Source: Bacillus massiliigorillae (lineage in GTDB: Bacteria; Bacillota; Bacilli; Bacillales; DSM-1321). Taken from it: a DNA stretch of 64,000 nt. A program made the position numbers and the translations under genes. This document shows, one piece after another, positions 8,321-15,840 of this stretch. The notes under the pieces are model-generated. The model saw nothing but the letters and a program-made list of their open reading frames with translations, searched no databases and was not told the origin of the DNA. How positions within the stretch are numbered: position 1 is the stretch's first letter; each line of letters opens with the position of its first letter. The stretch covers positions 1,875,761-1,939,760 of the forward strand of contig NZ_HG428741.1 of NCBI RefSeq assembly GCF_000380245.2, read 5' to 3'.

Positions 8321-9484
8321 TTATAAAATATAAGCTTCTTCTTTTTTATTTTTTTCTTTAGAAATATCCTGAAGAAAAGTAATGGATAAGTAAAACAAGA
8401 CAATGCCTGCAGTTTCTTTTGGATCAATGGATGTGATTTCTTTAATTTGTTTAAGGCGATAATGAAGAGTATTAATATGAAGATGCATTTCTAACGCGGT
8501 TTTCTTAATCGATTGATTATTCTTTATATAGCATTGTAAAGTATCAACTAGTTCTGAGTGATGTAATAATTTCCTCATTGTATTTTCCAGAAACTCATCT
8601 CTCATTTCTTGCGAAACTTCTTCAAGAATGACATCAATGACGAGATCCTCATAAAAAATCAACTTATTTTTCTTTACGGATACTTTCAAAGCTTTTTTAG
8701 CTTCTGTATACGAGCGATTAATAACATGTGTGCCTGGGGTTTTGCCAACTCCAATAGATAATGGAGTTTTATAACGATATTCAAAATTCTTCTTAAATTC
8801 TTCTAATTGATAAACAAAACTAGAACGATTATAGCCATTATTATAATTCTTTAATAACAAGTATAATCCTGGGCCCCACATAATAATAAAGTCATTATTG
8901 TTTGAGAATATCTTTTGAAATAAGTCAAGAATGTCTCTTTGCATCCAATGAGATTCCATATCATTTGTATTAGACATATCAAACTGTAGTAAACAACAAA
9001 TATGTGGCTTATGAACAGGGATATTTAACAATACTCCCCGATTCAGAAATTCAGAATCTACAGTCGTTAAATTCACCCATTCAAAGAAATACGACTCTAC
9101 CCCCCTTGTTTTCCATTCCATTTGTTCCGTATGACAAGACTCTTGGATAATTAATTCTGTCATCCTACGTATTAATTCTGCAATAGGCTCTACTTGTTTA
9201 GGGTTACCTGTAACACCAATTACTCCAATGACTCTTCCCTCAAACATAATAGGCATATTGATACCCTCTCGAACACCCTTCAATACTTTAGCTAACTCTT
9301 GGTCAATGATAAGCTTTTGTTTAGAACGTAACACTCGCTGAGCACCTTCATGAAAGGACCCTATCCTGTTTAATTGGGTGGATGCCATTATATAGCCATT
9401 GATATCCACAACAATAATATCATCGCTTATTATTTGTCGAACCTCTTTTACAATTTTCTCTGCAAGTTCTGGATACAAATTCAC
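8321..9484 (-). CDS. CdaR/PucR-family transcriptional regulator
   Basis: A 387-aa regulator of the sugar-diacid/PucR class. The N-terminal 130 residues are a diacid-recognition domain (INMPIMFEGRVIGVIGVTG). A degenerate GGDEF-like middle follows, and the C-terminal PucR helix-turn-helix has the hallmark LHINTLHYRLKQIKEITSID. Start GTG 9484 is a best guess; GAGGCGG lies upstream, and a TTG two codons later is the alternative. It follows the DJ-1/PfpI gene by 80 bp on the same strand, so the pair may be co-transcribed. Three GGTGAAT direct repeats lie at and just upstream of the start (9479-9513). The effector is unknown; CdaR relatives sense glucarate, glycerate or related acids. Confidence 0.85.
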   Translation of the reverse strand: MNLYPELAEKIVKEVRQIISDDIIVVDINGYIMASTQLNRIGSFHEGAQRVLRSKQKLIIDQELAKVLKGVREGINMPIMFEGRVIGVIGVTGNPKQVEPIAELIRRMTELIIQESCHTEQMEWKTRGVESYFFEWVNLTTVDSEFLNRGVLLNIPVHKPHICCLLQFDMSNTNDMESHWMQRDILDLFQKIFSNNNDFIIMWGPGLYLLLKNYNNGYNRSSFVYQLEEFKKNFEYRYKTPLSIGVGKTPGTHVINRSYTEAKKALKVSVKKNKLIFYEDLVIDVILEEVSQEMRDEFLENTMRKLLHHSELVDTLQCYIKNNQSIKKTALEMHLHINTLHYRLKQIKEITSIDPKETAGIVLFYLSITFLQDISKEKNKKEEAYIL

Positions 9485-9564
9485 CTTTTACATTCACCGC
9501 CTCTAAATTCACCTATCATCAATGCACTTATAAGGTCTGTTATCTCAGTCCATCACATACTTAA

Positions 9565-10125
9565 TTATTTAGCCGCATTTAAGATTTTTAAGAATTCTCT
9601 CATAAATCCAGGAAGATCTGGCCATGCATGTCCAGAAACAATATTTCCTTCAACATGAAGCATTTCTTCTATATATGTAGCTCCTGAAGCCTCTACTTCC
9701 GGTCTGCAAGCTGTATAAGCTGTAAGCTCTCTTCCCTTGATATATTCTTTAATAGTTGTAAAAATTAAGCTACCGTGACAAATTACCCCAATAGGCTTAT
9801 TCTCCGTTAAAAAATGTGCTGTTAATTCTTGAACTTTCGTATTCATGCGTATATACTCAGGAGCTCTTCCGCCCGGGATAATTAATCCGTCATATTCAGC
9901 GGGATTTATTTCATCAACAGAAGCGTGTGACTCCAATAGATAACCAACTTTCTCAGTATACGTTTCAACTTCAGGAATAAAATCATGAATAACAGTTTGA
10001 AGTTTCTTTTTAACAGGAGATGCAATTGTACAACGAAGATTTTCCTCTAAACAACGATAATAAGGATAAAACACTTCTAAAGCTTCTACAGCATCACCAG
10101 TTAGAATTAGCACATTTTTACTCAA
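9565..10125 (-). CDS. DJ-1/PfpI family protein
   Basis: A 186-aa single-domain class I glutamine-amidotransferase-like protein. The nucleophile elbow VICHGSLI supplies Cys-His, and GLIIPGGRAPEYI with the C-terminal GNIVSGHAWPDLPGF are typical of the PfpI branch. Family members include glyoxalase III/deglycase, chaperone and protease activities, so the biochemical role cannot be fixed. Start is TTG 10125 with GAGGTCAT directly upstream. It precedes a CdaR-type regulator on the same strand, and a perfect-armed palindrome at 10287-10304 may be its operator. Confidence 0.88.
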   Translation of the reverse strand: MSKNVLILTGDAVEALEVFYPYYRCLEENLRCTIASPVKKKLQTVIHDFIPEVETYTEKVGYLLESHASVDEINPAEYDGLIIPGGRAPEYIRMNTKVQELTAHFLTENKPIGVICHGSLIFTTIKEYIKGRELTAYTACRPEVEASGATYIEEMLHVEGNIVSGHAWPDLPGFMREFLKILNAAK

Positions 10126-10286
10126 ATGACCTCACCATTCCTTATATATTTTTTTATTTGTACTTACTGATAACGGTTATTCTAAGATGCTCTTAATTAA
10201 TATTTCATCATATAGAGTCAATCTAGTTTTCACACCATATGTATTGGAAATATATATAAATTATACTATAAAAAAACAAAATATCT

Positions 10287-10304
10287 TTTGTGCAAGTGCA
10301 CAAA
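10287..10304. promoter_or_regulatory. Palindrome upstream of the PfpI-CdaR genes
   Basis: TTTGTGCA-AG-TGCACAAA: 8-bp perfect arms around a 2-bp centre, 162 bp upstream of the PfpI start and in the only promoter-sized gap before it. Probably an operator; the binding protein is unknown and the neighbouring CdaR-type regulator is the simplest candidate. The rest of the 10126-10431 gap holds only this and the terminator at 10393-10427. Confidence 0.5.
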
Positions 10305-10392
10305 TTACTACCTTGAAATTTGTTTTTTTATCTATTTTGTTTGTAAACTATCTATTTAAGTAAACGAGAACAAAGCACCTTAAAAACGTAAA

Positions 10393-10427
10393 GAGGCTGT
10401 CCTGAAAGTAATTTTCAGGACAGCCTC
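10393..10427 (-). terminator. Terminator of the GHL10 gene
   Basis: GAGGCTGTCCTGAAA (10393-10407) and TTTCAGGACAGCCTC (10413-10427) form a perfect 15-bp stem, 4 bp past the stop. On the minus strand TTTACGTTTTT follows. It resembles similar hairpins at 17550, 27977 and 37267. Confidence 0.85.
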
Positions 10428-10431
10428 ACCT

Positions 10432-11991
10432 CTATCTTTTTACAGTAACAGTCGTTGCATTTATACTTTCTACCCCTGTTGCTGAGAGTGATTTAATACC
10501 ATACGTATATGTTTTCTTCAATTGAGCAGATAAATCCACAAACGTTGCTTTACCATTGTTACTATAGACAACATCTACAATGGAAATCGGGCTATCATAG
10601 TTTACTTTATTATTATTTTCAAAGCGATAAATAACAAATTTTCTAGCATCATTATCTAAACTATGATCTATAGTAATTTTCACACCATTTTTTTCATTTT
10701 TCGCTTCTACTTTCATTGGTTGCATAGGTACAATCGGATTATTCCAAGCTGTCACTGGTGTAAGAGCTTTATAATTATATAAATTTTTCGTTATATATGT
10801 TACATAATTCAGTTTATTTTTATTAATGTCACTTAATGAAAAGTGCATTTGTCCTTGCGTTGTTTTTTGATTACGATTAGCTATAATTTGACTCGGAAGT
10901 TCCAATTGCTTTAACCAAGCATTATCATCCTTCGTCCCTACTTTATAGTCAGCTAACCCAATATACAAATTAACAGGATGTTTAGTGGCATAAGTGGTTA
11001 CTTCTTGATTCCACCAATTCAATAAAACAGTATAGTTTGCTACTGATAGACTTCTAGACCAGTAGAGTTGTGGAGTAATATAGTCAATACTACCATCTTT
11101 AATCCATTGTCTCGTATCCGCATATAAATCATCATAGTTTTGTACGCCAGCTTTTGTCTTACTTCCAGTTGGATCATTCGCTATATTTCTCCATACACCA
11201 AAAGGTGAAATACCAAACTGAACCCATGGTTTTACATTTTTAATCGCTTCATTTAGATTAGCTACAAGTTCATTTACATTATTTCTACGCCAATCATTAA
11301 TGTTTGAAAATTTAGTCCCATGCTTTAAAAAAGTATTTTGATCAGCAAAAACTTCATTTTTTATTTTATATGGATAGAAGTAATCATCCATATGAACCGC
11401 ATCAATATCATAATTAGACACTAATTCCAGAACTGTTTGAATTAAATAGCCCTGCACCTCTGGAATTCCAGGATTTAAATAATATTGCTTCCGATATTTA
11501 ACAACCCATTCTGGATGCATTTTAGCAACATTATTCTCTGCGAGACTAGTAAATTTCTCACTCGCCATTGTCACACGGTAAGGATTAACCCATGCATGAA
11601 GTTCCAATCCTCGACTATGTGCTTCATCAAGCATAATTTTCAAAGGATCGTATCCAGGGTTAGTGCCTTGTTTCTTACCTGTAATATAGCTAGACCACGG
11701 TGCTAATACGGATGGATATAAAGCATCACCTGTTGGTTTAACTTGAAAAATTACTGTATTAAACCCTTTGCTCTTTAATGAGTCTAATGTTTTCCTTGCC
11801 CAAGTCGTATAGGTTGCTTTATTCATACCTTTTGCCATGTCAATATTTTGAACAGTCGCTATCCAAGCCGCTCGCATTTCATATTTAGGCTGAACCACCG
11901 CTGCTTGTGCTGTATTCTTACCACTCAAACTTAAAATTGGCATAATGAGCATCAAAATCAAACTGTATATAAACAGCCTTCGCTTCTTCAT
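10432..11991 (-). CDS. Secreted glycosyl-hydrolase-like 10 (DUF187/YngK-type) protein
   Basis: A 519-aa exported protein. It has a Sec signal peptide (basic KKRR, hydrophobic core, likely cleavage after AQA near residue 30). The GHL10 domain follows at about residues 38-350: MRAAWIATVQNID at its start, GFNTVIFQVKPTGDALYPS, LHAWVNPYRV, and MDDYFYPY as the conserved acidic strand end. Residues 410-519 look like a fibronectin-III-type module. GHL10 proteins are thought to act on cell-wall or extracellular glycans, but the substrate is unproven. SD GAGG lies before ATG 11991. Inverted repeat CTAATTCC/GGAATTAG (12037-12068) sits in its promoter region. Confidence 0.85.
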   Translation of the reverse strand: MKKRRLFIYSLILMLIMPILSLSGKNTAQAAVVQPKYEMRAAWIATVQNIDMAKGMNKATYTTWARKTLDSLKSKGFNTVIFQVKPTGDALYPSVLAPWSSYITGKKQGTNPGYDPLKIMLDEAHSRGLELHAWVNPYRVTMASEKFTSLAENNVAKMHPEWVVKYRKQYYLNPGIPEVQGYLIQTVLELVSNYDIDAVHMDDYFYPYKIKNEVFADQNTFLKHGTKFSNINDWRRNNVNELVANLNEAIKNVKPWVQFGISPFGVWRNIANDPTGSKTKAGVQNYDDLYADTRQWIKDGSIDYITPQLYWSRSLSVANYTVLLNWWNQEVTTYATKHPVNLYIGLADYKVGTKDDNAWLKQLELPSQIIANRNQKTTQGQMHFSLSDINKNKLNYVTYITKNLYNYKALTPVTAWNNPIVPMQPMKVEAKNEKNGVKITIDHSLDNDARKFVIYRFENNNKVNYDSPISIVDVVYSNNGKATFVDLSAQLKKTYTYGIKSLSATGVESINATTVTVKR

Positions 11992-12036
11992 TTCTAAAAC
12001 CTCACTTCCAATTATTATTGTATTTACAGATCTACT

Positions 12037-12217
12037 CTAATTCCAAATTATCCACAATTCGGAATTAGCAATCGTTTTCTATTATAATACAAACTCGACA
12101 TAACAATGGTGTAATCTACAAATATTTCTTAATATGTAAAATCTTGTTACATTTTTTTAAATAATTAGTAGTAAAATATATTTATATCTTTTATTCCAAG
12201 TTTTTAGGTTGGAATAA
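12037..12217. promoter_or_regulatory. Divergent promoter region with two inverted repeats
   Basis: The GHL10/cyclase intergenic region carries CTAATTCC-N16-GGAATTAG (12037-12068) and TTATTCCAA-N9-TTGGAATAA (12191-12217). Both contain ATTCC/GGAAT half-sites. The second lies 50 bp upstream of the cyclase start, near the expected promoter. They could be sites for one regulator serving both directions, but no regulator gene is adjacent. Confidence 0.4.
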
Positions 12218-12267
12218 TGAAGACTTAACATGATGCACATATATTCATAATTTAAGGAGGAAATATT

Positions 12268-13020
12268 ATGAGCAATTATCCTTTATGGGAACAATTAAAA
12301 GCTTTACAATCTCCAAATTATAAATGGATAGATTTAACACATACATTTGGAGAAGATACTCCTAGATGGCCTGGTTTCGATCCTTTAGGTAACAAAACTT
12401 TATTCGACTTTAGTAACGCACCAATGAAAGTGAATCATTTTTCCTTTCCGGGACAATATGGTACACATGTTGATGCGCCTGGCCATTTCGTTCAAAATGG
12501 AAGATTAGTAGATGAAATTAACGTTTCTGAATTTGCTTATCCGTTATGTGTTATTGATGTACACAAGAAAGTAGAAGAAAATCATGATTATGCATTAACA
12601 GTACAAGATATTAAAGATTTCGAAGAGAATTATGGACAAATTCCAGAAGGAGCTTTTGTTGCTATGCGAAGTGATTGGTCAAAGCGTTGGCCAGATCAGG
12701 ATGCTTCATTGAATAAAGATGAGAATGGGATTTCAAGGTATCCTGGGTGGAGTTTAGAAGCTTTACAATTCTTATTTGAAGTGCGAAATGTTGGGGCAAT
12801 TGGTCACGAGCCATTCGACACTGATCCTCCTCTTCTTCAAGTAGATATTGGCTTCGCTGGTGAAGATTATGTATTACAAAAAGACAAATTTCAAATAGAA
12901 GTAATGAATAACTTAGATCAAGTGCCACCAGTAGGAGCAATCATTTTCTGTACATTTCCTAAAGCAAAAAATGCTACTGGATTTCCAGCCCGTTGCTTCG
13001 CAATTTGCCCAATAGATTAG
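12268..13020 (+). CDS. Metal-dependent cyclase-family hydrolase (kynurenine-formamidase-like)
   Basis: A 250-aa member of the cyclase/arylformamidase superfamily. Key motifs: DLTHTFGEDTPRWPGF near residue 25, the metal-binding QYGTHVDAPGHF near residue 70 (HxxxDxxxH), and a late GHEPFDTDPP. Family members hydrolyse amides or esters such as N-formylkynurenine, or act on isatin-like rings; the substrate here is not evident. Near-perfect SD AAGGAGG precedes ATG 12268. It is followed after 10 bp by an AhpD-like gene, so the two form an operon ended by the terminator at 13666-13699. Confidence 0.85.
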   Translation: MSNYPLWEQLKALQSPNYKWIDLTHTFGEDTPRWPGFDPLGNKTLFDFSNAPMKVNHFSFPGQYGTHVDAPGHFVQNGRLVDEINVSEFAYPLCVIDVHKKVEENHDYALTVQDIKDFEENYGQIPEGAFVAMRSDWSKRWPDQDASLNKDENGISRYPGWSLEALQFLFEVRNVGAIGHEPFDTDPPLLQVDIGFAGEDYVLQKDKFQIEVMNNLDQVPPVGAIIFCTFPKAKNATGFPARCFAICPID

Positions 13021-13030
13021 GAGATTTATA

Positions 13031-13627
13031 ATGGTAAACGAAAAATACTCAGAACAATTATCTTACTTAGAAAAGCCAAATGAAAAAGAGATTCCCGAAG
13101 ACTTACAAGCACTCTTTGATGAAAATATAGAGTTTCAACAAAAAAATTGGGGATTTATTAATAATTTATTTAAAGTACTCCCTCTTAACCCGTACCAATA
13201 TAAAGGCTTTCTTGATTTAAAAAACTCGCTTTTTAGCCCAGAAACTTGCTATTTAAGTAATAGTGATAAGGAAATGATTGGTTTAGTCGTATCTAGTACC
13301 AATTCTTGTAGCTATTGCTTAACAACGCATAGCGATGCATTACGTGGATTGACAAATGATCCAGTATGGGTTGATCAATTAACTTATAATTATCGTAGTG
13401 CGAGATTATCGGATAAACAAAGAGCTTTATGTGATTATGCCTATTTTGTTACCGCTTATCCGAATGAAATTACTACAAATGAAGTGGATAAACTACGAAC
13501 AGTGGGATTTAACGATCATGAAATATTAGAAGCTGCCTTTGTAGCAGGGTTTTTCAATTTTACAAATCGATGGGTAAGCACTATTTCACCTATTCCAAAT
13601 AAAGGACACTATCAACACAATCGTTAA
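13031..13627 (+). CDS. AhpD-like/carboxymuconolactone-decarboxylase-family peroxidase-related protein
   Basis: A 198-aa all-helical protein with the AhpD-type redox motif SCSYCLTTHSDALRG: a CxxC followed six residues later by Asp/His as in CMD-family peroxidases. The C-terminal AAFVAGFFNFTNRW is typical of the peroxidase-related enzyme branch. Probably reduces peroxides or performs a related thiol reaction; substrate unknown. SD AGGAG sits 8-9 bases before ATG 13031. Pairing with the upstream cyclase suggests a small catabolic or detoxification pathway (inference). Confidence 0.82.
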   Translation: MVNEKYSEQLSYLEKPNEKEIPEDLQALFDENIEFQQKNWGFINNLFKVLPLNPYQYKGFLDLKNSLFSPETCYLSNSDKEMIGLVVSSTNSCSYCLTTHSDALRGLTNDPVWVDQLTYNYRSARLSDKQRALCDYAYFVTAYPNEITTNEVDKLRTVGFNDHEILEAAFVAGFFNFTNRWVSTISPIPNKGHYQHNR

Positions 13628-13665
13628 CGTTTTGAATCCTTTACTATGTTTTTCACACGCTAACC

Positions 13666-13699
13666 AGGCCCAAGTGGAATTTCTTTAACACTTGGGCCT
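13666..13699 (+). terminator. Terminator of the cyclase operon
   Basis: AGGCCCAAGTG (13666-13676) pairs perfectly with CACTTGGGCCT (13689-13699) over a 12-nt loop. A pyrimidine-rich ACTTCTTCT tail follows. Confidence 0.8.
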
Positions 13700-13851
13700 A
13701 CTTCTTCTATCTATTTAAACTCTATTGGACCTACATCCATCTTAAATATTCCATTATTGTACAAGAGAGGTGATCTCTCTGAACCACTTTTCGAATATGC
13801 TTCTACATGACTTACTTGAATTTCTTAACAGAACTTAAATACCTACACCCA

Positions 13852-14421
13852 TCAAATTGTGTTTTTATTTCTCATTAATATTGGTTCTGCACCTTCTTCA
13901 AAATTAATGTTTTCAAATTCAAATTTCGTATAGAAACGAACCAAATCATCTATTAATTTTTTTCTTTGTAGCTCTTGAAGATCTTTTTCTAAAGGTGCTG
14001 GGATTAATACTAAATAGTCAACGTCATTAATACTCCAATACTTAATAAACTGTTCCATTGCATAAGAACCAATCCTATTTCCTTGATATTCTTCTAGAAT
14101 TTTAAAGTCATATATTGATACAAGCTTCCCAACAAAATCGTCTACCGGGATTAATTTCGTAAACGCCGAAATCGTTACATATTCATCACCTGAATCAGCA
14201 TCAGCAGCTTCTACCAAGTCATTCGCATCTGAAAAAAATGATAGATTATATAAATTAAAATTTGCATTACCTATTTCCTTTTCAGAATGGTTATTGAAGT
14301 TAACTAAGTATATATCAGCGCGACAATTAATAATTGGGAACTCTTCATCAATAGTACTAGTGTATCTAATATTAATATACTCATTATCAGAAATATTCAA
14401 AGTAATTACATCGTTTTCCAT
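13852..14421 (-). CDS. Hypothetical GNAT-like protein
   Basis: A 189-aa acidic cytoplasmic protein. The region LEEYQGNRIGSYAMEQFIKY has the Q/RxxGxG/A acetyl-CoA loop and following helix of GNAT acetyltransferases, and the next strand DYLVLIPAP fits the fold. The N-terminal 100 residues are atypical and may be a specificity domain. Target unknown. The start is ATG 14421, chosen because GAGGAGG lies seven bases upstream; a frame extension to 14490 has no SD. It stands alone between terminators. Confidence 0.7.
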   Translation of the reverse strand: MENDVITLNISDNEYINIRYTSTIDEEFPIINCRADIYLVNFNNHSEKEIGNANFNLYNLSFFSDANDLVEAADADSGDEYVTISAFTKLIPVDDFVGKLVSIYDFKILEEYQGNRIGSYAMEQFIKYWSINDVDYLVLIPAPLEKDLQELQRKKLIDDLVRFYTKFEFENINFEEGAEPILMRNKNTI

Positions 14422-14551
14422 AGTAACCTCCTCAAAATTGTAAACTTCTCTCATCTCCATAATAACCCATATAATACAAATTTTTAACAAAATTATTGGA
14501 ATGTTACGATTTAAAAATTATTTTTAATAAAATCCTTTAAAATTTATTAAT

Positions 14552-14583
14552 AAAAGTCCCCTCTCATTTGAGAAGGGACTTTT
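14552..14583 (-). terminator. Terminator, likely bidirectional, after the YolD gene
   Basis: AAAAGTCCCCTCTC (14552-14565) pairs with GAGAAGGGACTTTT (14570-14583) with one mismatch. A/T runs on both sides allow use in either direction; it serves the yolD-like gene on the minus strand. Confidence 0.75.
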
Positions 14584-14632
14584 ATTGTACATATACCTTA
14601 TCGATAAATTATATAGAAATGAAATAACAAAA

Positions 14633-14974
14633 CTACTCTTCAACGATTACCATAATAACCTCTTCTAACCTAATAAAAGCTATATCCTCATCAGCTTCAA
14701 TTAGTCGAATCTTTTTATGTATATTGTCGAAGTAGTCAACTTTACCTCGATATATTTCTTCAAAACCATCAGTCCATACAAATATTTTAACAATTAAATC
14801 AAAAGCCATTGCATAATGAATTTTCGCTTCAATTTCTTCTATTTCAGATTCATCTAATAATAGTTTAGATTGGTCATAATCCTTATATACTTTAATCATT
14901 TGTTGCTGATTTGGTGTAGAGAAAGCGGAATGCCATATCATCTTGCCACTTTCTTTTAACTTTTCTAATCCCAT
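14633..14974 (-). CDS. YolD-like protein under LexA control
   Basis: A 113-aa YolD-family protein with the typical C-terminal core IVKIFVWTDGFEEIYRGKVDYFD and downstream beta strands. YolD genes usually precede the Y-family DNA polymerase gene uvrX and are SOS-induced; the family resembles UmuD-like partners. No polymerase gene follows here, so this copy is an orphan. SD AGGAG precedes ATG 14974. Two LexA (DinR) boxes at 14994-15031 overlap its promoter, giving strong evidence for SOS control. Confidence 0.8.
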   Translation of the reverse strand: MGLEKLKESGKMIWHSAFSTPNQQQMIKVYKDYDQSKLLLDESEIEEIEAKIHYAMAFDLIVKIFVWTDGFEEIYRGKVDYFDNIHKKIRLIEADEDIAFIRLEEVIMVIVEE

Positions 14975-14993
14975 TTTTACTCCTACTCTCTAA

Positions 14994-15036
14994 GAACATT
15001 CGTTCTAATATTATACATCGAATATACGTTCTGTTA
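14994..15036 (-). promoter_or_regulatory. SOS promoter with two LexA boxes
   Basis: GAAC-ATTC-GTTC at 14994-15005 matches the Gram-positive LexA core (GAACN4GTTC) exactly. GAAT-ATAC-GTTC at 15020-15031 matches with one change. On the minus strand -10 TATAAT (15010-15015) sits between them, and a TTGTAA-like -35 lies 18 bp further up. One box covers the spacer and the other the transcription start, as expected for tight repression. Confidence 0.75.
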
Positions 15037-15173
15037 CAACACCAAAAAAAGAACAGGAAATTTATATTATTTTTAATACCTGAAAAATAAATTCCAGTAT
15101 TAAGTATAGTGATATAATAATCATACATTTATACCTCAATAAATTATTAAGAAAGGCGGTACAAATCGTAACT

Positions 15174-15731
15174 ATGAGTGAATCAATGATCACAAAAAAA
15201 GCTCTTTCCAAAGCACTTGTAGATTTATGTGCATCTAAACGTTTTGACAAGCTAAGTGTTGCTGAAATAACAAATCAATGTGGTTTGAAGCGCCAATCTT
15301 TTTATTATCATTTTATGGATAAATATGATTTGCTCGAATGGACATATCGTCAAGACGCCCTTCACTATTTAACAAACGGTGTTAAACTTGATAACTGGGA
15401 TGCACATGTTCTCAAGATGTTACAGCAAATTCAAAACAATGAAAGATTTTATCATAATACTGTTAGTACTGATCAAAACATTTTAAGCAGTTGTTTTTCA
15501 AACTTGACGAATACTTTATTCCATGACTTGTTTAAACGTCTTGATGAGAATAATGTAATAAGTTTGAAAGATAGGGAGTTTTATTCACGCTTTTTTTCTT
15601 ATGGCTGTTGTGGTGTCCTTGTAAACTGGATTATCGAAGGATTCAAAGAATCAGCTGAAGATATTGCTATACAAATAATACGACTAGCAAAAGATACCCA
15701 ATTCTTAGTATCACAACTACAAAATAACTAG
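15174..15731 (+). CDS. TetR-family transcriptional regulator
   Basis: A 185-aa TetR protein. The N-terminal HTH KLSVAEITNQCGLKRQSFYYHF is the DhaS-like subclass, and the ligand domain contains FFSYGCCGVLVNWI near residue 140. ATG 15174 has only a distant SD (GGCGG 16-20 bases up), so translation may be weak. The oleate hydratase gene starts 109 bp downstream on the same strand, separated by a perfect palindrome (15731-15750) that could be the operator. Likely a fatty-acid-responsive repressor of ohyA (inference). Confidence 0.85.
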   Translation: MSESMITKKALSKALVDLCASKRFDKLSVAEITNQCGLKRQSFYYHFMDKYDLLEWTYRQDALHYLTNGVKLDNWDAHVLKMLQQIQNNERFYHNTVSTDQNILSSCFSNLTNTLFHDLFKRLDENNVISLKDREFYSRFFSYGCCGVLVNWIIEGFKESAEDIAIQIIRLAKDTQFLVSQLQNN

Positions 15732-15750
15732 ACAAATCCTCCGATTTGTC
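15731..15750. promoter_or_regulatory. Palindrome between tetR and ohyA, candidate TetR operator
   Basis: GACAAATC-CTCC-GATTTGTC: perfect 8-bp arms, starting in the last base of the tetR stop codon and 90 bp before ohyA. On the plus strand it is followed by A and not T, so it is not the tetR terminator. Confidence 0.5.
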
Positions 15751-15840
15751 AAAAAAACAGACAACTATAGCAAATTGCAAAGAGTAAGTTTTATTGCAGG
15801 AGGTATATTATCTGTAAATCAAACTTGGAGGAGATAAGTT

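Noticed and set aside
13740..13850. Short hairpin AGAGAGGTGATCTCTCT and small frames after the cyclase operon
   Set aside because: Frames are under 25 codons with no SD; the hairpin is short and lacks a T-run.
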